Source of the DNA: an uncultured Cyclobacteriaceae bacterium
GTDB lineage: Bacteria > Bacteroidota > Bacteroidia > Cytophagales > Cyclobacteriaceae
Assembly (NCBI GenBank): GCA_937146645.1
Contig: CAKZRQ010000013.1
Location: 124,001-188,000, forward strand
Length of the DNA: 64,000 nt
Direction: 5' to 3'
Made by a program: the position numbers and the translations under genes. Of this stretch, positions 35,096 to 44,119 are shown in pieces. The notes below the pieces were generated by a model, which saw nothing but the letters and a program-made list of their open reading frames with translations, was not told the origin of the DNA and did not search any database. Within the stretch, counting starts at the first letter, position 1, and each line of letters opens with the position of its first letter.

Positions 35096-35218
35096 TCCGC
35101 AAATATATTACATTTCAAACCAAAGGAACCTACAGGTATTTGGTACTTTTTCCCATGTGAATAACATTCTTTTGCATTTAAAAATGCTGTTGGCCTAGTA
35201 TTTGACATAGGGCAGTTG

Positions 35219-35611
35219 ATGTATGTGATTTACTTCATAGTTGCAGCAATTCTCTCTTTCAGCACTCCTACTAAAGAGGTCAAGATTGATTCTATTGATC
35301 CAATCATAGAAGCGCTTGATCGTGGTTCGAGTAGCGAACTTGCACAGTATTTCGACTCTAGTATTCAGCTAAACCTTAACGGTAAACAAGGCAGCTATAG
35401 CAGAAGTCAAGCCGAGCAAGTGCTAAAAGAATTTTTTAGAAAAAACCCCCCAAATAGCTTTGCTGTGGTGTATTCAAGCCAGAAAAACACAAGTATCAAC
35501 TCTTACGTGGGTAACTATCAAAGCCTGAATCGCGCTTTCAAGGTCTTCCTGAAAGTCAGTGAAAGAAATGATTCTCTCAAGCTATACAGTCTTGAGTTTG
35601 TTGCCGGATAA
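35219..35611 (+). CDS. DUF4783 family exported protein
   Basis: 130 aa from ATG 35219. The TTG immediately upstream is less likely. N-terminal MYVIYFIVAAILSFSTPTKE is a signal peptide. The body (IDPIIEALDRGSSSELAQYF, QLNLNGKQGSYSRSQAEQVL, FKVFLKVSERNDSLKLYSLE) has the NTF2-like alpha+beta look of DUF4783, a Bacteroidota family often found just upstream of nadC. Here nadC begins 50 nt downstream on the same strand. The role is unknown. Confidence 0.8.
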   Translation: MYVIYFIVAAILSFSTPTKEVKIDSIDPIIEALDRGSSSELAQYFDSSIQLNLNGKQGSYSRSQAEQVLKEFFRKNPPNSFAVVYSSQKNTSINSYVGNYQSLNRAFKVFLKVSERNDSLKLYSLEFVAG

Positions 35612-35661
35612 TTCCATCTCACTTCTAGCTATATCTACAAGTCTTTGGCTATTTTTGCCAA

Positions 35662-36519
35662 ATGAAGCCAGAGTACATCACCGAGCAATCCCTCAATGAT
35701 TTTATTCAATCCGCCTTTCGTGAGGATATAGGTCCTGGAGATTACTCATCCCTCGGCTCCATTCCTAAAGGTACTGAAGGAAAAGCCCAACTTCTGATAA
35801 AAGGTGATGGAATCATCGCAGGAATGGAAATGGCCGAAAAAATTTTTTCGGCTTTCGATCCAGAGCTTGAGATGGAAGTTTTTATCCAGGATGGAGATGT
35901 GGTGAAGTTTGGAGATGTAGGGCTGAAGGTTTATGGCAAAGCTACTTCCATACTTTCGTCAGAAAGACTGGTCCTCAACTGCATGCAGCGAATGAGTGGT
36001 ATTGCCACGCTTACTCATCGATTAACGCAAAAGATTCTCCATACCAAGGCCAGATTAATGGATACCCGAAAGACGACTCCAAATTTCCGATTAATGGAAA
36101 AATGGGCGGTATCAATAGGAGGAGGGGTGAACCATCGTTTCGCACTTTATGACATGGTGATGCTGAAGGATAACCACGTGGACTTTGCCGGAGGCATAAC
36201 AAAGGCGGTAAATAGTACTGTGGAATTTCTAAATGAGAAAAACCTCGATCTCAAAATTGAGGTGGAAACCCGAAATCTGGAAGAAGTTAAGGAAGCGGCA
36301 GGGCTCGATGCGGTAGACTGCATCATGCTTGACAATATGGACTATGCCACCATGCGGGAAGCCGTATCCATTATCGATGGAAGAACCAAAACGGAAGCGT
36401 CAGGAGGCATAACCGAAGAAACTCTAGTGAATGTAGCGGAATGTGGAGTGGATTATATTTCCATGGGAGCATTGACTCACTCAGTGAAAAGTATGGATAT
36501 CAGCCTCAAAGCCTTCTAA
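35662..36519 (+). CDS. nadC: Nicotinate-nucleotide pyrophosphorylase (carboxylating)
   Basis: 285 aa. Quinolinate phosphoribosyltransferase with signature segments REDIGPGDYSSLG, LNCMQRMSGIATLT, DTRKTTPNFRLMEKWAV, GGGVNHRFALYDMVMLKDNH and ASGGITEETL. It makes nicotinate mononucleotide from quinolinate and PRPP in de novo NAD synthesis. nadA and nadB are not in the window. It follows the DUF4783 gene by 50 nt and overlaps the convergent corA stop by 4 nt. Confidence 0.96.
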   Translation: MKPEYITEQSLNDFIQSAFREDIGPGDYSSLGSIPKGTEGKAQLLIKGDGIIAGMEMAEKIFSAFDPELEMEVFIQDGDVVKFGDVGLKVYGKATSILSSERLVLNCMQRMSGIATLTHRLTQKILHTKARLMDTRKTTPNFRLMEKWAVSIGGGVNHRFALYDMVMLKDNHVDFAGGITKAVNSTVEFLNEKNLDLKIEVETRNLEEVKEAAGLDAVDCIMLDNMDYATMREAVSIIDGRTKTEASGGITEETLVNVAECGVDYISMGALTHSVKSMDISLKAF

Positions 36520-37631
36520 AACCACTTTTTGGAGCGGAAATAAAGAAGCATCCCCACCACCGCAAGGAACATTCCTCCCAAAACGTAGAAATAGGCATCT
36601 CTGTAATGTAGTTCGGGCATGTTATCGAAGTTCATCCCGTAAACACCTGCAACAAAGCTCAAAGGAATAAAAATCGTTGAAATCACCGTCAGGACTTTCA
36701 TGATGTTGTTCATCTTATTCGATAGAACATTCATGCATAAATCAAGAACACTACTCGAGAGGTCTCGAAAACTATCCAACATTTCGATCACCTGAGTGAT
36801 GTTGTCATGCAGGTCATGCACAAAAGGCTGGATTTTATCTGATACATGCGGTCCACTATATTTAATAAAAACTCCACTCACTTCACGCAATGGAAAAATT
36901 GCTCTTCGCATGGCCATCAACTGCTTTCTCTGAAAATAAATGGCGTTCAAGGTATCATCTCCGGGATTATTGATGGCAGCGTCTTCGAGGTTTTCCAGCT
37001 GCCGTCCGATCTCCTCGAGCACAATGAAATAACTATCAATGATGGAATCGAAAAGAGCGTAAAGCAAGTAATCAGCGCCTCTTTTTCGAATGTTTCCTGT
37101 AGATTTTTCCAGTCTGTTTCTGACATAGGAAAAGACATCTCCTTCTCTTTCTTGAAAAGTAATAATCAATCCCTTTTTCAGGATAAAACTCACCTGTTCC
37201 ACTTCCTGGACTTTGCCCACTTCAGTTTTCTGGATCATCTTGACAGATGCATGGAGGTAATCTTCCACCACTTCCATTTTGGGACGCTGATCCACATCAA
37301 GAATGTCCTCCATGGTCAATTTGTGGATTCCAAAAATCTCTCCCAGCCTCTCCATGGCCTTAATATCATGTAGGCCTGTGATATCCACCCAAAGCACCTT
37401 TTTTTGGTTAGCAAGAATTTGAGAAAGCTCTTCAATTGTCACTATTCGATCCTCATAAACATGCTCATCAAATTGTGTAATCTCAATATGGAGGGATTCA
37501 AGCTTCTTATCTCCAGTAAAAACCAATGATCCTGGAGGGAGACCCATCTTAGCCCCCTTTTTCTTTTTAAAAATATTGATCTTCGGAATCAGATCCCGAG
37601 TCCTAGACTTCTTTTCGGTTGTTTCACTCAT
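36516..37631 (-). CDS. corA: CorA-type magnesium/cobalt transporter
   Basis: 371 aa. A large cytosolic N-terminal domain (residues 1-305) carries [20 protein letters not shown]. Two C-terminal helices hold the pore motif YGMNFDNMP (residues about 338-346) and end with a basic tail RSKKW. The GMN motif defines CorA Mg2+/Co2+ channels of the inner membrane. It overlaps the queG stop by 8 nt, so it is co-transcribed after queG. A basic 35-residue N-terminal extension ([11 protein letters not shown]...[10 protein letters not shown]) is characteristic of the Bacteroidota members. Confidence 0.94.
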   Translation of the reverse strand: MSETTEKKSRTRDLIPKINIFKKKKGAKMGLPPGSLVFTGDKKLESLHIEITQFDEHVYEDRIVTIEELSQILANQKKVLWVDITGLHDIKAMERLGEIFGIHKLTMEDILDVDQRPKMEVVEDYLHASVKMIQKTEVGKVQEVEQVSFILKKGLIITFQEREGDVFSYVRNRLEKSTGNIRKRGADYLLYALFDSIIDSYFIVLEEIGRQLENLEDAAINNPGDDTLNAIYFQRKQLMAMRRAIFPLREVSGVFIKYSGPHVSDKIQPFVHDLHDNITQVIEMLDSFRDLSSSVLDLCMNVLSNKMNNIMKVLTVISTIFIPLSFVAGVYGMNFDNMPELHYRDAYFYVLGGMFLAVVGMLLYFRSKKWF

Positions 37632-38568
37632 TCTTCAAGAAGTTAATATTTCTTTTCAAACCTGAGAACTTGGTTCGTTTGAGCGGTGATTTTTTGAACA
37701 CTCTGCCAAAAGTCTCCTCAGTCATTTCCTCCCAATCAGTTTTTGAAAAGGATTTCAGCTCATCCGGAGGAGTAAACTTTGGTTGTGCATGAGTTCTGGA
37801 AAAACGATTCCATGGACATACATCCTGGCAAATATCACATCCAAAGGCCCAATTCTCCATTTTACCTTTAAACTCATTCGGGATTTCCTCCTTCAACTCA
37901 ATCGTGAGGTAAGAAATGCATCGTGAGGCATCCACGATCTCAGGTTCAATGATAGCATCCGTGGGACAGGCATCGATACATCGAGTACAGGTTCCACAAT
38001 AATCTCCAACAAAAGGATCATCCGGCTGAACTTCCAAGTCAATAATTAACTCCGCCAAAAAGAAAAAGCTCCCTTGTTCCCGGGTGAGCAAAAGGCTGTT
38101 TTTCCCTATCCAGCCCATCCCCGCTTTTTCTGCCCATTGACGTTCCATGACCGGTGCAGAATCCACAAAAACACGGCCGTAAAAATCTCCGATTTCATCT
38201 TGTAAATCCTTCAAAAAGGTCTTCAGCAAATCCTTGATTACAAAATGATAATCCTCCCCGTAGGCATATTTGGCTAGTTTGATGTCCTTTTGCCCTTCGG
38301 GCAAAGTTTCTCCCGGAAAGTATGAATAGGCCAAGGAAACTACAGTTTTAGCTCCTTCAACAAGCTTAGTAGGGTCGAGTCTCTTATCGAAGTGATTTTC
38401 CAAATAGGACATCTTCCCCTGATAATTTCGATTAAGCCAATTCTCCAACCTTGGAGCCTCCTCTTCCAAAAATTCAGCTTTGGCAATACCGCAAAAATCA
38501 AAGCCTAATTCTTTAGCTTTTGACTTAATAAGAGATGCATATTCTTGCGATTTGATAAATCTTATCAA
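37624..38568 (-). CDS. queG: Epoxyqueuosine reductase QueG
   Basis: 314 aa. Two 4Fe-4S motifs are present: [16 protein letters not shown] (around residue 195) and [13 protein letters not shown] (around 248), after the QueG domain ([20 protein letters not shown], residues 18-37). It reduces epoxyqueuosine to queuosine in tRNA using cobalamin. There is no ATG upstream of the conserved N-terminus. A stop codon lies directly before the TTG at 38568, so TTG is the probable start. The downstream corA overlaps by 8 nt. The need for B12 fits with a cobalamin-sensing regulator elsewhere in the window. Confidence 0.94.
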   Translation of the reverse strand: MIRFIKSQEYASLIKSKAKELGFDFCGIAKAEFLEEEAPRLENWLNRNYQGKMSYLENHFDKRLDPTKLVEGAKTVVSLAYSYFPGETLPEGQKDIKLAKYAYGEDYHFVIKDLLKTFLKDLQDEIGDFYGRVFVDSAPVMERQWAEKAGMGWIGKNSLLLTREQGSFFFLAELIIDLEVQPDDPFVGDYCGTCTRCIDACPTDAIIEPEIVDASRCISYLTIELKEEIPNEFKGKMENWAFGCDICQDVCPWNRFSRTHAQPKFTPPDELKSFSKTDWEEMTEETFGRVFKKSPLKRTKFSGLKRNINFLKNE

Positions 38569-38632
38569 TTAGTTTATCCCTAAAATACCAAGTAATTTTT
38601 CTTAAAGTAAGGATGCGAACTATTTAGGGTTT

Positions 38633-38902
38633 TCAGCCTATTAGTACTGTGGACTCTCCTACGATCGCCTCTCCTCCTGAAGAACTTTTATCGCCAATTC
38701 TGACCGCTGGCTTCCCTTCAATAAATACTGTTGAGCTACCTGTTACAAAATCACTCACGGGAGGAAGCTGTGGAAGTGGGCAGGTGGCAGAATCTCCTAA
38801 AACACTTGCCACTAACCCACCAATGGTTACACTAGATGCTCCTGGTCCTATAATCTGACCGCCTTGATTTGTTGGATCGGTTACCCTTGCTGCTGCAGGC
38901 AT
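38633..38902 (-). CDS. PAAR-domain spike tip protein
   Basis: 89 aa. The whole protein is a PAAR-like beta-helical cone: PAAARVTDPTNQGGQIIGPG, SVTIGGLVASVLGDS, TVFIEGKPAVRIGDKSSSGG, IVGESTVLIG. PAAR proteins cap the VgrG spike of contractile injection systems. There is no C-terminal toxin extension. It starts 2 nt after the VgrG stop and is followed by queG, so the pair is isolated from structural genes of a type VI or extracellular injection system. Confidence 0.85.
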   Translation of the reverse strand: MPAAARVTDPTNQGGQIIGPGASSVTIGGLVASVLGDSATCPLPQLPPVSDFVTGSSTVFIEGKPAVRIGDKSSSGGEAIVGESTVLIG

Positions 38903-38904
38903 GA

Positions 38905-40590
38905 TTAATTTATTTGTATTAGTGAGCCTTTAACAGTCGTAGTCGCATTGGATTTAAGTTCTGCTCCTGAGTCACCAAAAATGTTGGCACTAGAGTCAGC
39001 GCTGGCATTTATATTAATACCATTTAGGTTGATATCACCAGATGCAGATAAATTCAGGTCCGACTGGCTAGAAATTGAGATTCCATCTGAATCTAGCTTG
39101 ATACTGTTTCCCTCCTTATCCTCAAGGCATAACCCATCATCCTCTGAGATATAGACTTTATTTCCTTCTGGGGTAATTAACTCTATACACTCATCATCAT
39201 CATCCATAACTAATTTCAGCCCTCCTTTAGTAAATATTCCCTTGACCTTTTCCCCCTCTGCATCAGAAACCGGGCTTGGATTCAAGCTACTATTGAGGCC
39301 CCCTAAGATCACTGGATTTTGAATTGAGCCTCCCAGAAAGGAAATAATAACCTCATCACCAATATCTGGTCTAAAAAGTATTCCCTTACCGTTTCCCGCT
39401 CCTGCAGAACTTAATCGAGCCCAAACACCAGAAGAATCCATCCCCACCACCGGAATTTTCACTTTTACATTATTATCTTGACCTCCAGCTGTTTCAGTAA
39501 CCAATCCGATATGCAAACCCTCTAGAGATGGATTTTCACTCCTGAATTCCTGAGGGTCTAGACCCACTAGAATCTTAATTGTCCATTTACCTGCTTCTAT
39601 TTGATGTTCAACTCCACTCATGAACACCTCCTTGCTAAGGTATTTTCCAAAGCTTTTAAGTATGACCAAAGTGCCTGGCAATAAATCAGCCCGGCCTTTT
39701 TGTACTATAAAACCTCTCACCAACTGGAGTTCATTTTCCGAAAGCTCTTGTTCCAAGGCTTGGTCTAGTTCGTGCTCTGAAAGATATGGGTCATTAGCAC
39801 GCTTCGCCTCAGAAGAATCCATAAACTTCGCCATTTGCATTTGGATCTTATTCTTTGATTTAACAGAGGACTCTAGCATTTCCTGATCCTGAACAATCCA
39901 AACTTTTCCAATCACGTTTTCGCTCTGGTACTCCGCATCTATAGTCAAATCATAGCTTTCACTATCATAAAACGAAATGTCATTTTTTGATTTTAGCGCT
40001 TGCTCTACCTTTGCCACCAAAATTTCTCCGCAATTTACCCTTACAAAACACGCATTGCTTTTCGCACGGTCAAGTAAGAAAGACCAGTCGGTTTGGTTCA
40101 TTTGGATTAAGCTTTCATGCATGAGGTTCATCCCAGAAATAGAACCCATATCAACCGAATACTCACCAACCAGCTCCTCAACAATATCTTTATCACTCAG
40201 TTCGGTAAAAATTTTACTGTTGACTTCGTGGTTCATTTTGAATACTTCATCTTTCAATTGAACCTGAAAAACATTACCGTTTTCCCCTGGAAAACACCTA
40301 TGGCCTAGTACAATTCCCTTAAAAATTACTTCCTCATTAGATTGGTAACCGGCCTTGATTTCCCATTCACATCCCGGTAAAAACTCGGATGCCTGACCTA
40401 ACTCAAAATCAGGATCAACAAAATCAACTATCGCAGTTGGGATTGAATTGATCGAATTAAATGTCTGAATTTTTAATACAGTGAGCAGACTGGAAAGATT
40501 CTCGCCATTGCTAGAAATGGTAAAAGTTAGAATTTGCCTTCGGACATTGGGAGTTCGAAAAGATGGAGGTGTAATTCTTCTTTTGGACAT
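38905..40590 (-). CDS. VgrG-like spike protein
   Basis: 561 aa. Residues 1-350 are gp27-like (TFTISSNGENLSSLLTVLKI, ELSDKDIVEELVGEYSVDMG, QTDWSFLLDRAKSNACFVRV). Residues 355-440 are a gp5 OB fold (HIGLVTETAGGQDNNVKVKI, GILFRPDIGDEVIISFLGGS, NPVILGGLNSSLNP). Residues 455-561 form a beta-helix needle rich in Asp, Ser and Asn (KLDSDGISISSQSDLNLSAS). It ends without an effector domain. It belongs with the PAAR protein 2 nt downstream. No sheath, tube, baseplate or ClpV genes are in the window, so it is an orphan tip cassette or serves a system encoded elsewhere. Confidence 0.86.
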   Translation of the reverse strand: MSKRRITPPSFRTPNVRRQILTFTISSNGENLSSLLTVLKIQTFNSINSIPTAIVDFVDPDFELGQASEFLPGCEWEIKAGYQSNEEVIFKGIVLGHRCFPGENGNVFQVQLKDEVFKMNHEVNSKIFTELSDKDIVEELVGEYSVDMGSISGMNLMHESLIQMNQTDWSFLLDRAKSNACFVRVNCGEILVAKVEQALKSKNDISFYDSESYDLTIDAEYQSENVIGKVWIVQDQEMLESSVKSKNKIQMQMAKFMDSSEAKRANDPYLSEHELDQALEQELSENELQLVRGFIVQKGRADLLPGTLVILKSFGKYLSKEVFMSGVEHQIEAGKWTIKILVGLDPQEFRSENPSLEGLHIGLVTETAGGQDNNVKVKIPVVGMDSSGVWARLSSAGAGNGKGILFRPDIGDEVIISFLGGSIQNPVILGGLNSSLNPSPVSDAEGEKVKGIFTKGGLKLVMDDDDECIELITPEGNKVYISEDDGLCLEDKEGNSIKLDSDGISISSQSDLNLSASGDINLNGININASADSSANIFGDSGAELKSNATTTVKGSLIQIN

Positions 40591-40699
40591 GAGGTAAAAA
40601 ATTTTTTAGTGTGTAAAAGCCTTGAAAGGAACCGTCCACATAATTTACCTCATATAAATCTGGTATTCAATTAGGTAGGCTAAGAAAAAGTAAAAACCC

Positions 40700-40921
40700 T
40701 CAGAGGTCTGTATTCTTTTTATCCTGATACCACTGCTCATCAAAGGTTTCTTTGATATCCACCGGGGCAACCAACACAGACCAGACCATCCAAATAACCA
40801 GTAAAGGAGAAACCAGGAACATCAACCAAATCAGGAACATGCTCAGCTCGAACTGAATTAGTGTAGTAAAAACGATGAGTGCGCCGGTAACAATTCCGAC
40901 AACGGTCTTATAGTTGGTCAT
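40700..40921 (-). CDS. Small two-helix membrane protein
   Basis: 73 aa. Two helices (VVGIVTGALIVFTTLIQFEL, LIWLMFLVSPLLVIWMVWSV) are followed by a short charged tail VDIKETFDEQWYQDKKNTDL. It has no recognised family. It lies 109 nt upstream of the VgrG gene on the same strand and is divergent from the VWA gene. Nothing in it points to immunity or secretion. Confidence 0.6.
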   Translation of the reverse strand: MTNYKTVVGIVTGALIVFTTLIQFELSMFLIWLMFLVSPLLVIWMVWSVLVAPVDIKETFDEQWYQDKKNTDL

Positions 40922-40980
40922 AATTTCATTTATTTCAGGTGTGAGATAAACTCGTTAGTACCAAAACTTGTTATGAGCGC

Positions 40981-42081
40981 ATGAAAGGATTTCGCTTTTC
41001 GAAATACACTCCACCCAAAGACCCCGGCAATAACACCTTCGAAAACTTGTTGAAGATATTCCTTCAGTTGGTTACGATGACGGGAGGCGATGTGGCTGAG
41101 GCACTTAACTGGCTGACCAATCTGGACAATCAGTATAATTTGACCAACCCGAAATATGGGATAGGAGATTTTATTGAAGATCTAAAGGACAAAGGATACC
41201 TGACTGAAGAGAGTCCTGAAGGAGAGTTCAAGATCACTGGAAAAGCTGAACAAAGTATAAGAAAATCTGCTTTGGAAGAAATTTTCGGAAAGCTTAAGCG
41301 AGGAAAATCCGGTCAGCATAAAACAACCCATACAGGGCTAGGAGAGGAGAGAGGCACCGATCGAAGAGCATACGAATTCGGAGACAATCTCGATCAAATT
41401 GCTCTTACAGATTCCTTACGAAATGCTCAGGTCAACCACGGCTTTTCGGGTGATTATATTTTGACGGAGAATGATCTGGAAATTCAGGAAACCGAGTTTC
41501 GATCTCAAACCTCCACGGTTTTGATGATTGACATCTCACACTCGATGATTCTTTATGGGGAAGATAGAATCACTCCTGCCAAGAAAGTTGCCATGGCTTT
41601 GGCGGAGCTTATCAAAACCCGCTATCCAAAGGACACGCTGGATATTATCGTTTTTGGTAATGATGCCTGGCAGATCGAAATCAAGGACCTTCCCTATTTG
41701 CAAGTTGGACCATATCATACCAACACTGTGGCTGGGCTTGAACTTGCCATGGATTTGCTCCGAAGGAGAAAGAACCCAAACAAGCAGATTTTCATGATTA
41801 CGGATGGAAAACCAACCTGCTTGAAAGTTGGAATTAAGTATTACAAAAATAGCTTTGGCATAGACAGCAAGATCTTAAATGAGACTTTAAAGCTTGCTGC
41901 GCAATGTCGAAAACTCAAAATACCGGTGACGACTTTCATGATTGCTTCAGACCCTTATCTGAAAGAATTTGTTAAAGAGTTTACCAAAGTAAATAATGGC
42001 AATGCCTACTACAGTAGCCTGAAAGGTTTGGGCGATTTAATTTTTGAAGACTACCGAAGAAACCGTACAAAGCGCTTTTAA
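40981..42081 (+). CDS. von Willebrand factor A domain protein (MoxR/Mg-chelatase associated)
   Basis: 366 aa. Residues 1-150 are helical and charged (GGDVAEALNWLTNL, YLTEESPEGEFKITGKAEQS). Residues 178-366 are a VWA domain with the MIDAS motif Asp184-x-Ser186-x-Ser188 (MIDISHSMILYGED) and MITDGKPT (around 277), so metal binding should be intact. There is no signal peptide or membrane segment, unlike the BatA/B aerotolerance proteins. The AAA+ ATPase gene begins 2 nt after its stop, forming an ATPase-VWA pair that probably remodels or inserts a cofactor in an unknown client. Confidence 0.85.
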   Translation: MKGFRFSKYTPPKDPGNNTFENLLKIFLQLVTMTGGDVAEALNWLTNLDNQYNLTNPKYGIGDFIEDLKDKGYLTEESPEGEFKITGKAEQSIRKSALEEIFGKLKRGKSGQHKTTHTGLGEERGTDRRAYEFGDNLDQIALTDSLRNAQVNHGFSGDYILTENDLEIQETEFRSQTSTVLMIDISHSMILYGEDRITPAKKVAMALAELIKTRYPKDTLDIIVFGNDAWQIEIKDLPYLQVGPYHTNTVAGLELAMDLLRRRKNPNKQIFMITDGKPTCLKVGIKYYKNSFGIDSKILNETLKLAAQCRKLKIPVTTFMIASDPYLKEFVKEFTKVNNGNAYYSSLKGLGDLIFEDYRRNRTKRF

Positions 42082-42083
42082 GC

Positions 42084-43610
42084 ATGGACTACCAAAACAT
42101 CAAGACTGAAGATTTACTAAAAATAAAAACGCTGGGTCAGCTTAAAGCTGCTGGCTACGAACCGAAAAGTATCAAGGAAGAGCTTCGAGAAAACCTCATC
42201 AAGAAGATTCAGGCTAATGAAAATGTCTTTGAAGGAATCTGGGGATATGAGGACACTGTCATTCCTGATATCGAGCGGGCTATTTTATCCAGACATAACA
42301 TCAACCTTCTCGGGCTCAGAGGACAAGCAAAGACCAGAATCGCCAGAATGATGACTCAGTTGCTAGACGAGTACGTTCCAGTAGTTTTTGGATCCGAGCT
42401 GAATGACGACCCTATGCAACCTTTGACTCACTTTGCCCATGACCTCATCGAAAAAAAAGGTGATGACACCCTGATCACCTGGTGGCACAGAGATGATCGA
42501 TATACGGAGAAACTCGCTACACCTGATGTCTCTGTTGCAGACCTAATTGGTGACGTGGATCCGATCAAAGCGGCTACCATGAAACTGTCGTATGATGATG
42601 AGCGCGTGATTCATTATGGTCTTGTTCCAAGATCACACAGATCGATTTTTGTGATTAACGAATTACCCGATCTTCAGGCAAGGATTCAGGTGGCACTATT
42701 CAATATTCTGCAGGAAGGGGATATACAAATTCGAGGTTTTAAGCTTCGGTTGCCTTTGGACATTCAATTCGTCTTTACCGCCAACCCTGAAGATTACACA
42801 AACCGGGGAAGCATTGTTACTCCATTGAAAGATAGAATAGAAAGCCAGATCATTACTCACTATCCAAAGACGATTGAGACCGGAAAGAAGATAACCGAGC
42901 AAGAGGCGAACTTGGAAGGCAAGCCCCTTTCAAATATCCATGTCCCTGAACTTATGCGAGATCTGATTGAGCAGATTGCTATTGAAGCTAGGGGCTCGGA
43001 GTATGTGGATGAGAAAAGTGGGGTTTCTGCACGATTGACTATTTCGGCTTATGAGAATTTGATCTCTGCGGCTGAGAGAAGAATGCTAAAAAATGGTGAA
43101 AGCAGTACCATTACCAGGTTAGCTGATTTGATTGGAGTCATTCCTGCCATTACTGGCAAAGTTGAGCTCGTGTACGAAGGAGAGCAAGAAGGTGCCGGAC
43201 TAGTTGCTTATAATTTGATTGGCAAGGCTATCCGAACACAGTTTGTGAATTACTTCCCAAGCCCTGAGCAGAAGAAAAAGGAAAAAGAAGGCAATCCTTA
43301 TGTCTTACCACTTTCTTGGTTTGGAGAAGGAAACTCTCTGGACATCCTAGCCTCTCAATCAGACAAAGAATACAAAAGTGCTTTACAAGAGGTCCCTGGT
43401 TTAGAAGAAGTGGTCACTCAATTGGTATCTAATCTTCCGGAAAAAGAGAAGGAATTCTTTATGGAGTTTGCACTTCATGGTCTGGCAGAATATTCTCAAT
43501 TGAGCAAAAGCTTGCTGGATACCGGTCTTCAATTTAAGGACCTCTTCAGCTCTATGTTTAATATGGGTATGGGAGATGATGAAGACTTCGATGAGGATTC
43601 TTTAAACTAG
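42084..43610 (+). CDS. MoxR / magnesium-chelatase-I-like AAA+ ATPase
   Basis: 508 aa, cytosolic. The Walker A motif is the variant GLRGQAKT (residues 77-84), followed by a Walker B-like segment in SIFVINELPDLQARIQVALF (around 190) and sensor region FTANPEDYTNRGSIV (around 230). The C-terminal half is helical and ends in an acidic tail (GMGDDEDFDEDSLN). It resembles the BchI-like ATPases paired with VWA proteins. True chlorophyll genes are absent, so cofactor chelation of Mg in porphyrin is unlikely. The pair is probably a MoxR-type chaperone. Confidence 0.82.
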   Translation: MDYQNIKTEDLLKIKTLGQLKAAGYEPKSIKEELRENLIKKIQANENVFEGIWGYEDTVIPDIERAILSRHNINLLGLRGQAKTRIARMMTQLLDEYVPVVFGSELNDDPMQPLTHFAHDLIEKKGDDTLITWWHRDDRYTEKLATPDVSVADLIGDVDPIKAATMKLSYDDERVIHYGLVPRSHRSIFVINELPDLQARIQVALFNILQEGDIQIRGFKLRLPLDIQFVFTANPEDYTNRGSIVTPLKDRIESQIITHYPKTIETGKKITEQEANLEGKPLSNIHVPELMRDLIEQIAIEARGSEYVDEKSGVSARLTISAYENLISAAERRMLKNGESSTITRLADLIGVIPAITGKVELVYEGEQEGAGLVAYNLIGKAIRTQFVNYFPSPEQKKKEKEGNPYVLPLSWFGEGNSLDILASQSDKEYKSALQEVPGLEEVVTQLVSNLPEKEKEFFMEFALHGLAEYSQLSKSLLDTGLQFKDLFSSMFNMGMGDDEDFDEDSLN

Positions 43611-43626
43611 ACTTACCGCAAAGACA

Positions 43627-43664
43627 CAGAGATTATTTGAGGGTCAAATTAGTTAATATCTCTG
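43627..43664. terminator. Possible bidirectional terminator between convergent genes
   Basis: An outer stem CAGAGAT / ATCTCTG (7 bp) encloses an inner stem ATTTGA / TCAAAT with a GGG loop. It lies in the 74-nt gap between the ATPase and the DUF1304 gene. No clear U-tract follows on either strand, so the call is tentative. Confidence 0.35.
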
Positions 43665-43684
43665 CTCCTATGCGATGAGGAAAT

Positions 43685-44047
43685 TTATCTCAGATAAACC
43701 AAGATCAACCCAATCAACGCTGGCAATCCTTGAACATAAAAGATCTTCTTGCTGGCAGTGAGTGCTCCGAAAATTCCTGCCACTAAAACACAACCGAGAA
43801 AGAATAAGGCCACATTTTTTGACCAGTCAGGGTCTGAAATCAACAAGCTCCAAATTAATCCGGCGACTAAAAAACCATTGTAAAGGCCCTGATTGGCAGC
43901 AAGGGCTTTGGTTTTGGGAAAAAGCTCTTTGGGGAATTGCCTGAATATTTTCCTACCCGTTGTCTCCCAGGCAAACATTTCAAAATATAAAAAGTACAAG
44001 TGCAGCAGCGCCACAACAACGATTACAATTTGGCTGGCAATTTCCAT
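43685..44047 (-). CDS. DUF1304 family membrane protein
   Basis: 120 aa with four predicted helices. The DUF1304 pattern is clear: LLHLYFLYFEMFAWETTGRK, FPKTKALAANQGLYNGFLVA, GALTASKKIFYVQGLPALIG. Members are small inner-membrane proteins of unknown function. It is single and divergent from the methyltransferase gene, with a 72-nt gap. Confidence 0.85.
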   Translation of the reverse strand: MEIASQIVIVVVALLHLYFLYFEMFAWETTGRKIFRQFPKELFPKTKALAANQGLYNGFLVAGLIWSLLISDPDWSKNVALFFLGCVLVAGIFGALTASKKIFYVQGLPALIGLILVYLR

Positions 44048-44119
44048 AACTCCTTTTCTTTCAAATTACTATTTATCGACTAAACCCAATAGCAGCATCA
44101 AAGATCATTAACTTTGGAC

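Noticed and set aside
35096..35106. TATATTTG, a -7-like box 5 nt before the gpmI start, and a similar TATTTTTG before dgt
   Set aside because: Neither has a TTTG at the correct -33 distance, and both would make leaderless mRNA. The motif is common by chance in A/T-rich gaps.
38633..40921. A complete type VI secretion locus
   Set aside because: Only the VgrG and PAAR genes are present. The neighbours are queG and an unrelated small membrane protein, and no Hcp, TssB/C or ClpV is visible.
40981..43610. Magnesium chelatase for bacteriochlorophyll synthesis
   Set aside because: No bch genes are near, the subunits differ in length from BchI and BchD, and the organism's pigment genes are for carotenoids.
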